Part shown: positions 1-5,179 of the stretch, piece after piece | How positions within the stretch are numbered: the first letter of the stretch is position 1 | Layout: every line of letters begins with the position of its first letter | Assembly (NCBI GenBank): GCA_005877345.1 | Contig: VBPR01000079.1 | Coordinates: forward strand, 1 to 8,526 | Reading direction: 5' to 3' | DNA: 8,526 bases | Source of the DNA: Nitrososphaerota archaeon | GTDB lineage: Archaea; Thermoproteota; Nitrososphaeria; Nitrososphaerales; Nitrososphaeraceae | Program-made: the position numbers and the translations under genes | The notes under the pieces: generated by a model | Database searches by the model: none | What the model saw: only the letters and a program-made list of their open reading frames with translations | What the model was told of the DNA's origin: nothing

Positions 1-85
1 TCATTCCTTGAGAAGCATCTGAGTTAGTGATCTTGTGAGCGAACTTCTTATGGAACAATTGCACTAAGATGAGCTCATTCTTCAT
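1..85 (-). CDS. N-terminus of an unidentified protein, cut by the window edge
   Basis: An ATG on the minus strand at 85-83 opens a frame that stays open for 28 codons to the left edge (MKNELILVQLF...). A TATA-like box (105-112) is centred about 24 bases before this ATG, as in a leaderless archaeal gene, and supports a real start. The visible residues are a short mixed hydrophobic/basic stretch with no recognisable motif and no signal peptide. A 28-codon open stretch can occur by chance in AT-rich DNA, so the promoter position is the main support. It is divergent from the cupin gene and shares the 86-289 spacer with it. Confidence 0.35.
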   Translation of the reverse strand, partial: MKNELILVQLFHKKFAHKITNSDASQGM

Positions 86-104
86 TTAGAGGTAAATTAT
101 TTTT

Positions 105-112
105 GCTATATA
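105..112 (-). promoter_or_regulatory. TATA-like box of the left-edge minus-strand gene
   Basis: On the minus strand this reads TATATAGC, about 24 bases before the ATG at 85. The spacing fits an archaeal box A with initiation at or next to the start codon. It is a consensus match only. Confidence 0.35.
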
Positions 113-260
113 ATGAAATGCTGAAATCTAAAATCGTAATTAATCGTTCCTAGATTTTTGCTCACATTAAATAATGACACTAGTCATCTAAATTACATGG
201 TGTCAAAATAATCCCATTATTTTTTTCTAAACTCATGAAGAATTCAATTGGACTTTAGTT

Positions 261-268
261 TTTATAAT
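261..268 (+). promoter_or_regulatory. TATA-like box that favours the cupin start at 290
   Basis: TTTATAAT is centred about 26 bases before the ATG at 290, ideal for a leaderless transcript. A longer in-frame reading from a TTG at 248 would place this box inside the gene. The T-rich stretch 216-226 is a poorer box for the TTG. This is the reason for choosing the ATG. Confidence 0.45.
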
Positions 269-289
269 TGGGAATCGCATCAAGTAACA

Positions 290-709
290 ATGCAAAAAAA
301 GAGTATTGTATCTGCAAAGCAAGAACCAAATGAAAAATACAAAGATAAATTCACTGGAGATTTCATAATTAAGAATCTATTAGAAAAAAATGATTCAAGG
401 GAACAAGAGATGTATTATGTGACTTTCAAAGATGGGTGTAGAACCAGACCTCATATACATGCTTCAGAACAGATATTAATTGCCGCAGAAGGAAAGGGTA
501 TTGTAGTTTTCGCAAAAAGAATCTTGATTGAACCCGATGACATTACTAAAACGGAGGTAGAAATTGAAAAAACTTTTATGATGGAAAAAGGTGATGTTAT
601 TTGCGTTCCTGCCTTTATGTTGCACTGGCATGGCTGCATAGATAATAATGAAGATTTCACTCATATTGCAATACGAAAGAGGACGGAATTGGAAAATATT
701 TGGTTCTAG
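290..709 (+). CDS. Cupin domain protein (single-domain, HWHG type)
   Basis: Small metal-binding cupin of 139 residues, probably cytosolic. Motif 1 is seen as RPHIHASEQ followed by EGKG, giving candidate ligands His55 and His57, with Gln61 where classical cupins have Glu. Motif 2 is seen as GDVICVPAFMLHWHG, with His112 as the next ligand. The HWHG ending and the Gln resemble the cupins related to carboxymuconolactone decarboxylases. About 20 extra charged residues lie between the motifs (roughly 76-98). The start is ATG 290 because a TATA box lies 26 bases upstream; an in-frame TTG at 248 would add 14 residues that the fold does not need. The gene stands alone, so the substrate cannot be named from context. 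The fold is secure, the function is not. Confidence 0.85.
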   Translation: MQKKSIVSAKQEPNEKYKDKFTGDFIIKNLLEKNDSREQEMYYVTFKDGCRTRPHIHASEQILIAAEGKGIVVFAKRILIEPDDITKTEVEIEKTFMMEKGDVICVPAFMLHWHGCIDNNEDFTHIAIRKRTELENIWF

Positions 710-712
710 GAA

Positions 713-718
713 TTTTTT
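713..718 (+). terminator. Oligo-T stretch just after the cupin gene
   Basis: Six T residues begin 4 bases after the stop codon, with no hairpin. Oligo-T is enough to terminate archaeal RNA polymerase. T-runs are common in DNA this AT-rich, so the call is tentative. Confidence 0.3.
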
Positions 719-791
719 GGGTGTAGAAAACTTGATGATTTATAATCGGAGTCATAAATCGTATAGGCAGCTGATAATTTAATTAACATTC

Positions 792-1025
792 GTGGTAGAA
801 ACAATTATTATTTCACTAATCTTTCAATTCGTAACTAATAATAGGACCATTGTGATTTCTACAATGACAATGTTTTCAGATACCCCATTCAAGGTCACGG
901 ATACACCAATAAGTACAGGTTCATTACAATTTACAGGAAGTGCGCTGTTTTTTCATAAAACTAGCGGGGAACCCCTTACTGTTACCTACACTGTAGATGC
1001 TGTTGCAAGGACACCAAATCATTAG
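792..1025 (+). CDS. Small unrecognised ORF, possibly an N-terminally decayed exported beta-rich protein
   Basis: A 77-codon frame opening with GTG. From about residue 18 it is rich in Thr, Ser, Val and alternating hydrophobics (for example TGSLQFTGSALFF and PLTVTYTVDAVA), which looks like the beta-strand domain of a small secreted protein. The N-terminus (VETIIISLIFQF) is hydrophobic but has no basic start and no clear cleavage site, so it makes a poor signal peptide. In-frame ATGs at 864 and 870 would give an even shorter product. An in-frame stop lies at 780-782. The tail composition looks more like coding than random sequence. It could be a real small gene with a GTG start, or the remnant of a longer one. 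No family is recognised. Confidence 0.35.
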   Translation: MVETIIISLIFQFVTNNRTIVISTMTMFSDTPFKVTDTPISTGSLQFTGSALFFHKTSGEPLTVTYTVDAVARTPNH

Positions 1026-1152
1026 ATTGCTTGTATCGCAATTGGTCGTCACGTAGGATCCGAATACCACCTTCAACTATTGTCTGGCTTTGTATGAAGA
1101 ATTTGTGAAAGTAATTGTTTTTGTCTAGGGATAGAAGACACCACTTAGAAAA

Positions 1153-1186
1153 TGATGTTAAGTTAAGAGATTTTCATTTAACATCA
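1153..1186. repeat. 9-bp inverted repeat in the spacer before the Mut7-C gene
   Basis: TGATGTTAA (1153-1161) and its exact complement TTAACATCA (1178-1186) flank a 16-base spacer. It lies over 110 bases before the Mut7-C start. It could be an operator or hairpin, but one such repeat is about what chance gives in a window of this size and composition. Confidence 0.25.
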
Positions 1187-1298
1187 GCAAATCGGTGTTT
1201 GGTGATAAAATAAAACAAGTTGGTAATATAATTATACTTCATGAATCCAAATAATGGATAATTTTATCTAATATGTTCTTGAATAAGATTACCAAATA

Positions 1299-1799
1299 AT
1301 GCAAAGGAATAAAGAGTATTCGTTTATGGCTGATGCTATGCTTGGTAAAATTGCCAGAAAATTAAGAATGTTTGGATTTGATACCATATATGATCCTAAT
1401 ATCGATGACATGGATATTTTAGATTTATCGAAGAATAAAGGCAGAATAGTTTTAACAAGCGATAGGATGTTATTTAAAAGATGTAAAAAAAAGGGGATCG
1501 ATACAATTTTAACTTACAAAGAGACAGAAATAGAAAACCTAGTTACTATTTTCAGCTCCCTAAATATTAAATCTATTAATTCTCAAAAAGTACCTTTTTT
1601 ATGTACCAGTTGCAATGGTTTGTTAAACACAATTATTGATATGAATTCGATCAAGTATGATATTCCAGTGCGACTTTTACATTCTAACAAAATATTCTAC
1701 AAATGTACCAACTGTAGGAAGATATATTGGAGAGGTAGTCATATGGAACAAATCTCCTGTTTAATTAATGAAATAAACATGAAATTGACATCTCATTGA
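1299..1799 (+). CDS. Mut7-C RNase domain protein with C-terminal zinc ribbon
   Basis: A 166-residue cytosolic protein of the Mut7-C family, in which a PIN-like fold is followed by a zinc ribbon. Residues 9-30 carry the N-terminal hallmark FMADAMLGKIARKLRMFGFD, with Asp12 a likely acidic active-site residue. The stretch GRIVLTSDR (48-56) carries a second conserved Asp55. The ribbon is Cys102-x2-Cys105 and Cys136-x2-Cys139, followed by the family signature YWRGSH (143-148). The length is complete for a stand-alone family member. Family members are predicted RNases related to the C-terminus of Caenorhabditis Mut-7; the RNA target is unknown. The ATG at 1299 sits directly before the conserved block, with TA-rich promoter-like DNA at about 1263-1278. 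A free-standing zinc ribbon gene follows 42 bases downstream on the same strand and may be co-transcribed. Confidence 0.9.
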   Translation: MQRNKEYSFMADAMLGKIARKLRMFGFDTIYDPNIDDMDILDLSKNKGRIVLTSDRMLFKRCKKKGIDTILTYKETEIENLVTIFSSLNIKSINSQKVPFLCTSCNGLLNTIIDMNSIKYDIPVRLLHSNKIFYKCTNCRKIYWRGSHMEQISCLINEINMKLTSH

Positions 1800-1841
1800 T
1801 TTGCATAAATATGAGAATGATGATTCAATAATCTCAGAGCC

Positions 1842-1958
1842 ATGAAATGTCCATGCTGTGGCGAGAATTTAATATGCGAAAAGGAAACTGAAAAGATTAA
1901 ATCTTACAAGTGTTTGTCATGTGGATTGAAAAATACTGAACTGAAGAAAAATATCTAA
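1842..1958 (+). CDS. Zinc-ribbon microprotein, 38 residues
   Basis: ATG to TAA encodes 38 residues with Cys3-x2-Cys6-Gly near the start (MKCPCCGE) and Cys24-x2-Cys27-Gly (KCLSCGL) near the end, the classic two-knuckle zinc ribbon. There is an extra Cys12 between them, and the tail is Lys-rich. The frame has an upstream stop (1821-1823), so the start is well bounded. A TATA-like stretch (CATAAATATG, 1804-1813) lies about 30 bases upstream. Two correctly spaced CxxCG knuckles in so short a frame are unlikely by chance. It follows the Mut7-C gene in the same direction, so it may belong to that transcript. Function unknown; such ribbons often bind nucleic acid or partner proteins, which is inference here. 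Confidence 0.6.
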   Translation: MKCPCCGENLICEKETEKIKSYKCLSCGLKNTELKKNI

Positions 1959-1981
1959 TATAGTGATTTGCAAGGAAAGAT

Positions 1982-2071
1982 TTGACAATAAGATTAACTA
2001 TATTTTCATGCCCTTATTGTTCCTATAAACTGGTAATGGATAATTCTGCAAGTTATATTATTTGCAAATAG
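1982..2071 (+). pseudogene. Half zinc ribbon, probable truncated gene
   Basis: Downstream of the 38-residue ribbon, a frame readable from TTG 1982 encodes FSCPYCSYKLVMDNSASYIICK and then a TAG. The first knuckle (CPYC) is intact and is followed by a plausible strand-turn-strand, but only one Cys of the expected second CxxC is present before the stop. The frame is open back to a stop at 1964-1966 and contains no early ATG. The simplest reading is a decayed second ribbon gene cut by a nonsense mutation; a 29-residue product cannot be excluded. It resembles its neighbour only in ribbon layout. Confidence 0.35.
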
Positions 2072-2137
2072 TTTAATTCAATCATATGATAGCTCTGGAA
2101 TAGGCAAGATCAATAATCATTAACTGAACTGATCACA

Positions 2138-2692
2138 TTACTCTCTCATCCAATCTCTTTCTTCAAGGTATCCTATCAGTTTCGTCATCTGTTCGACTCT
2201 AGCTTTACCTCCGGCGTCGCTGTGACAAACTTTATAATGTTTCATTAATAGAGAATGCTCATCTTCAGAAAGGCTGCCTCTCTCTTCTATAAGATCAAAA
2301 AATAAATTTTCTTTACCTGTATGTATACTTATGAATACCGAATAAGCATTCAGGAATCTGGCAACTGGTTCCCTTGAATCAATACCACTATCCCAGGCTA
2401 ACAGACTCTGTACCAACATCTTTGCAATACGTCTACCAAGTTCATGTTCTATCAAGAATTTTCGAATGTCTTCAGAATAATTATTCTTATCAATCATGCG
2501 TGGAAAATATGCTTTTTCTTCTTTACCATGGTGGAATTTATCTACAAATTCCTGAATAAGCATTGATATTATTTTGATATCTTCTATTGGAATAACTACA
2601 TTGCTATACAAGAGATCAGAACATCTCTTAGCAATCTTGCCAAGTCGATTTACCAATATATGGTCTTGTTTTAGGTTTTTCGTAGCATTCAA
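2138..2692 (-). CDS. Hemerythrin-like HHE cation-binding protein
   Basis: A 184-residue cytosolic four-helix-bundle protein of the hemerythrin/HHE family, predicted to hold a di-iron centre and to sense or bind oxygen, nitric oxide or iron. Candidate ligands are His11 (QDHILV), His54/His55 with Glu58/Glu59 (KFHHGKEE), His83-Glu84 (EHELGR) and His124 with Glu128 (IHTGKEN). This is the full set and spacing seen in HHE domains, with Glu in place of one hemerythrin His, as in FBXL5-like sites. About 35 residues follow the last ligand. No ATG is usable: the start is TTG 2692, since the nearby ATG at 2688 is out of frame and an in-frame stop lies at 2701-2699. A box reading GTTTATCTT on the minus strand (2716-2724) about 28 bases upstream supports this start. 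It is transcribed alone. Confidence 0.85.
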   Translation of the reverse strand: MNATKNLKQDHILVNRLGKIAKRCSDLLYSNVVIPIEDIKIISMLIQEFVDKFHHGKEEKAYFPRMIDKNNYSEDIRKFLIEHELGRRIAKMLVQSLLAWDSGIDSREPVARFLNAYSVFISIHTGKENLFFDLIEERGSLSEDEHSLLMKHYKVCHSDAGGKARVEQMTKLIGYLEERDWMRE

Positions 2693-3003
2693 AATTATTC
2701 AGAACTTATACTTACAAGATAAACAATGTCAAACGCAGAAAAAGTCATAAATCACATTAGAACTGGTTCGCATATAAACACATATTCAACTTCTTAATAT
2801 TTAGTTAAATCTGCATTTTTATGATATTCTAAATTCATGTTATGTGATTTTTGTGTTATTATACTCTATTGTAGGAATAATTTAAACCTAAAAATATGAT
2901 TAGTTTTCTATAACCACGGCTTAGAGAATAGCAATTCGTTTTTTCGAGATAGTGATTAGGACATGCTAATGCCGAATGTTAGAATTTCGAATTTGAAGGT
3001 TAC
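2693..3003. other. 311-base spacer without a recognisable gene
   Basis: Very AT-rich spacer between the HHE gene and the 56-residue zinc protein. Apart from the HHE promoter region, I see no frame with protein-like composition on either strand, no tRNA fold and no convincing repeat. Confidence 0.5.
2716..2724 (-). promoter_or_regulatory. TATA-like box of the HHE gene
   Basis: On the minus strand GTTTATCTT is centred about 28 bases before the TTG at 2692. This fits a leaderless transcript and supports the unusual start codon. Confidence 0.35.
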
Positions 3004-3174
3004 CTAGGAAATTTTAGGAGTAGTTTGATTCATCCAACAGTCGAAACATACTTCAAAATCTAGCTGATATACCTCAATTTTATTTTTATTACATAATTGA
3101 CATAATTTTTCTATCCATATAACCGAAGGAAAATTATCATTGTTTTCAAAAGTGACTTGTCTTTGTGTCCTCAA
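3004..3174 (-). CDS. Two-CxxC zinc-binding microprotein, 56 residues
   Basis: A minus-strand frame of 56 codons from TTG 3174 to TAG 3004. It holds Cys25-x2-Cys28 (KLCQLCNKN) and Cys44-x2-Cys47 (EVCFDCWMNQ), with an intervening hydrophobic strand pattern (IEVYQLDF), i.e. a compact treble-clef or zinc-ribbon-like unit. Small proteins with a CxLC...CFDCW layout are, from memory, common hypotheticals in Nitrososphaera-type archaea. A stop sits two codons before the TTG, which limits the start. A box reading TATATTTTAAA on the minus strand (3201-3211) lies about 30 bases upstream, so the transcript would be nearly leaderless. It is divergent from the exported protein at 3298 across a 123-base promoter region. 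The function is unknown. Confidence 0.6.
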   Translation of the reverse strand: MRTQRQVTFENNDNFPSVIWIEKLCQLCNKNKIEVYQLDFEVCFDCWMNQTTPKIS

Positions 3175-3200
3175 TAGTGATCATACTTTAACAGTTTTGT

Positions 3201-3211
3201 TTTAAAATATA
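3201..3211 (-). promoter_or_regulatory. TATA-like box of the 56-residue zinc protein
   Basis: Minus-strand TATATTTTAAA, about 30 bases before TTG 3174. It shares the divergent spacer with the promoter of the gene at 3298. Confidence 0.35.
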
Positions 3212-3265
3212 ATCTCTTTATTATTCTAAATATAATTATAAATTCCTAAAAATTCTTCCTTTTCC

Positions 3266-3273
3266 CATATTAA
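3266..3273 (+). promoter_or_regulatory. TATA-like box of the small exported protein
   Basis: CATATTAA is centred about 28 bases before the ATG at 3298, the spacing expected of a leaderless archaeal transcript. It supports 3298 over the out-of-frame ATG at 3291. Confidence 0.35.
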
Positions 3274-3297
3274 TGATAAAGACTACAAGTATGCTGA

Positions 3298-3579
3298 ATG
3301 AACAAGTCGACTTTCATCTGGGTGTTTCTAGTTATAGCTTTAATTTGTGTGTCTCTGAATGTAAATATTCAATCTATTCACGCTATACTTTACGAAAATG
3401 GAACTTGCACTACTGGAAATGTAACCAAAGGAGCTAAGCAAGTCATAAATAGAAATCGATCAATGGATAATTTTTTTAGAAATTTGACAAGAGATAATAG
3501 ACAATTAGCCGATTTAATGTGTCAAAATATGCTAAATGAAACTACTGCAAGATATCCCTCGTATAATAAATTATATTGA
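3298..3579 (+). CDS. Small exported or membrane-anchored protein, unknown function
   Basis: A 93-residue protein with a clear N-terminal export signal: Lys3, a hydrophobic core at about 6-20 (FIWVFLVIALICVSL) and a plausible cleavage site after SIHA (residue 29). The mature part of about 64 residues is polar and Asn/Arg-rich with no second membrane segment. It has two cysteines, Cys37 (GTCTTG) and Cys75 (LMCQNM), which could form a disulfide outside the membrane. Several N-x-T/S sites are possible glycosylation sites (NGT, NVT, NRS, NLT, NET). The start is fixed by the TATA-like box at 3266-3273. It is divergent from the zinc microprotein. No family is recognised. If cleavage fails, it would be a single-pass anchored protein. 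Confidence 0.6.
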   Translation: MNKSTFIWVFLVIALICVSLNVNIQSIHAILYENGTCTTGNVTKGAKQVINRNRSMDNFFRNLTRDNRQLADLMCQNMLNETTARYPSYNKLY

Positions 3580-3940
3580 GCTGATAGCATACTGATTTTG
3601 CGCCTTTTTCTACTCTAATGACGGAGTTCTTCCAAATTGCTAATCGTTGAATGGAATCCGCATATGTCCGTCGTCAAAAATAGTTGGAAACTCAAGTTAA
3701 TAATATTTCAACCTACTTTTGGTTTGATCTAGGTATTGATCAGTTGATTTTATTCCGTTAATACCAACTAGGAATGGATGAATAGAGATTGTATATAATC
3801 AGGGTAGGGTTTTCATTTCGATAAGAAATAAGGTAACATTCAGTTTATGCAGGTCCAGTAAGGGATGTTTGTTACCTTCCTTAAAGAGTTTGATTTCATT
3901 CGTAACATTGTATATTAAACTGAAAAATTCTGATATTTTG

Positions 3941-3959
3941 CAATTCTATTATAGAATTG
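3941..3959. repeat. 19-bp near-perfect palindrome upstream of the VOC gene
   Basis: CAATTCTA and TAGAATTG (8-bp perfect arms) surround a 3-base TTA. Flanking TTGC and GCAA could extend the stem with a bulge. It lies about 105 bases before the VOC start. It could be a dimeric regulator site or an RNA hairpin; no T-run follows, so a terminator is unlikely. Confidence 0.4.
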
Positions 3960-4043
3960 TAATGCAATAACACATAAAATTATATTCCTAGAAAAGATTT
4001 AGTATTAGTTTGGAATATAGAAGCTTCTCTAATCGGTTCATGT

Positions 4044-4050
4044 TATAAAA
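4044..4050 (+). promoter_or_regulatory. TATA-like box before the VOC gene
   Basis: TATAAAA is a strong box, but its centre is only about 18 bases before ATG 4065. Initiation 25-28 bases downstream would fall inside the frame, so either the box is not used or the real start is a later non-ATG codon such as TTG 4098. Confidence 0.35.
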
Positions 4051-4064
4051 TACAATTGTTTTAA

Positions 4065-4703
4065 ATGATATTAACCAATATTAAGAAACAGAACACATTG
4101 TCTAGATTCAAAATTAATGATATTATTAGAGCGAGTTGTGTGGCATTAAGAGTCAAGGATATTGACAAAACATTAGCATTTTATGAGAAAAAACTTGGCT
4201 TGCAAACAAAAAAAAGAGATCAAGACGATGATGGTAATCTGGTTTGTGAATTAGGTTTCAGGGACACTGTTCAAAATGAAGAACCTTTTCTCCAACTACA
4301 TCATGATGCGAATGGAAAGACAGCTTCTTCGCACTCAGCTGGCCTTTTTCACTTTGCGATGCTTATTCCTAACAGAAAGAGTCTTGCTTCAACCTATCTA
4401 GCACTCAAAAATTCTGGAGTGCACTATGATGGATTTGCCGATCACCTAGTCAGTGAATCATTATATTTCAGAGATCCAGAAAATAACGGCATTGAGGTCT
4501 ATCGTGACAGACCACGGCAAGACTGGCCTAGGGACCCTGAAGGACGTATTCTCATGGATACATTGCCTCTCAATCTGGAGTCCATAGTATCTGAGATGGG
4601 CGAAGCAAAGAGCGAGGACGCAATTCCATTCCCTAGCGGTGCAAGGATAGGACATATGCATCTAAGTCACAAACCTAATGCGGTCAATGAAGTTTTATCA
4701 TGA
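4065..4703 (+). CDS. VOC family protein, N-terminal half (CatE-like) ending at a frameshift
   Basis: Residues 22-160 form a complete first VOC domain. VALRVKDIDKTLAFYEKKLGL (26-46) is the opening beta-alpha unit, LFHFAMLIP (94-102) the second module, and the family blocks ADHLVSESLYFRDPENNG and IEVYRDRPRQDW (125-154) follow. IGHMHLS (195-201) then opens the second domain, and the frame stops after NEVLS (212). Metal-binding candidates include His96 and Glu144. In place of the usual His of the first strand the protein has SCVAL, so the first domain may not form the metal site alone. The family includes catechol 2,3-dioxygenases and related ring-cleaving or glyoxalase-like enzymes; the substrate is unknown. 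The start is uncertain: the TATA-like box lies too close to ATG 4065. Without the downstream part this is a truncated protein. Confidence 0.8.
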   Translation: MILTNIKKQNTLSRFKINDIIRASCVALRVKDIDKTLAFYEKKLGLQTKKRDQDDDGNLVCELGFRDTVQNEEPFLQLHHDANGKTASSHSAGLFHFAMLIPNRKSLASTYLALKNSGVHYDGFADHLVSESLYFRDPENNGIEVYRDRPRQDWPRDPEGRILMDTLPLNLESIVSEMGEAKSEDAIPFPSGARIGHMHLSHKPNAVNEVLS

Positions 4704-5016
4704 GAAATTAGCCCTTGATATTACTGTAGATTGGTCCTCAATGGGTGCAGCATTCCTTTCTGCAGGTGGGTATCACCATCATATCGGAATAAATACCTGG
4801 CACAGTGTAAATGGAAAAAGTCAAAACAGTAATGTGGCAGGACTGAAGAACTTCACTATTATCATTCCTGACGTGTCTTTTTTTAATAAAATTAGGTCTA
4901 CTATTGAGAACGACTATTTCAGCTCTAAACAGCGAAAACAGCAAGAGAGTTCTTATGGAGACCAATTCAAGGTATCAGATCCAGATGGAATACAGATTGT
5001 GATCAAATATGAATAA
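4678..5016 (+). CDS. VOC family protein, C-terminal half, separate frame after the frameshift
   Basis: Overlaps the end of the first half by 26 bases in the +1 frame. From FYHEKLALDI onward it continues the second VOC domain: an aliphatic strand with AAFLSAGGYHHHIGINTW, AGLKNFTIIIPD, then SDPDGIQIVIKYE at the end. The AGGYHHHIGINTW block is characteristic of CatE-like proteins and carries a likely metal or active-site His. The ATG at 4678 precedes the homologous part by only four codons and is likely fortuitous, although coupled translation from the overlap is formally possible. Family homology begins exactly where it stops in the first half, so this was originally one protein. Alternatives are a sequencing error in the short T-run, or a programmed shift, for which I see no stimulatory element. 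Confidence 0.75.
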   Translation: MRSMKFYHEKLALDITVDWSSMGAAFLSAGGYHHHIGINTWHSVNGKSQNSNVAGLKNFTIIIPDVSFFNKIRSTIENDYFSSKQRKQQESSYGDQFKVSDPDGIQIVIKYE

Positions 5017-5147
5017 AGAGACATCTATTGGTCTGTTTGTATGTTTGCTAGCAATGAGTAAGCGTGAATGTTCAACCGGATTAAACCTAATTAAAGATTC
5101 TAAAATTTACGATTCAGCTGACAAGGATTAATATTCTGTAATCACGG

Positions 5148-5155
5148 TTTATATA
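5148..5155 (+). promoter_or_regulatory. TATA box of the rhodanese/persulfide dioxygenase gene
   Basis: TTTATATA, the best box A match in the window, is centred about 28 bases before ATG 5180, implying a leaderless transcript starting at the A of the ATG. It argues against the out-of-frame ATG at 5173. Confidence 0.55.
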
Positions 5156-5179
5156 GAAATTATTAATCTATAATGACAT

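Larger units (their letters stand above)
3580..4064. other. 485-base spacer with inverted repeats but no recognisable gene
   Basis: Only frames of about 20 codons or fewer occur on either strand, none protein-like. It contains a nested inverted repeat (GACGGA 3620-3625 with TCCGTC 3667-3672, plus an inner TTCC/GGAA pair), a TATA-like GTATATAA near 3790, and the palindrome at 3941-3959. A small RNA is possible but not demonstrated. The right end is the VOC promoter region. Confidence 0.4.
4065..5016 (+). pseudogene. Frameshifted CatE-like VOC gene, whole locus
   Basis: Two overlapping frames together make one glyoxalase/extradiol-type protein (COG2514, CatE-like) of the usual two-domain length. 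The break falls at about 4686-4700, just before the conserved FY of the third beta-alpha module. Moving from the first frame to the second needs one base removed or two restored. The upstream and downstream parts both keep family motifs, so the lesion is recent or is a sequence error. Each half is described separately. Confidence 0.75.

Noticed and set aside
451..664. Two open minus-strand frames inside the cupin gene
   Set aside because: They are antisense to a well-supported cupin and lack any motif; long antisense frames are expected from its codon use.
2374..2559. 61-codon plus-strand frame inside the HHE gene
   Set aside because: Antisense to the metal-ligand region of the hemerythrin-like protein and without any recognisable motif.
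4678..4703. Programmed frameshifting in the VOC gene
   Set aside because: There is no classical slippery heptamer and no evident downstream stem-loop; a mutation or sequence error is simpler.
4461..4965. Minus-strand open frames within the VOC halves
   Set aside because: Both overlap conserved VOC motifs on the plus strand and show no protein-like features of their own.
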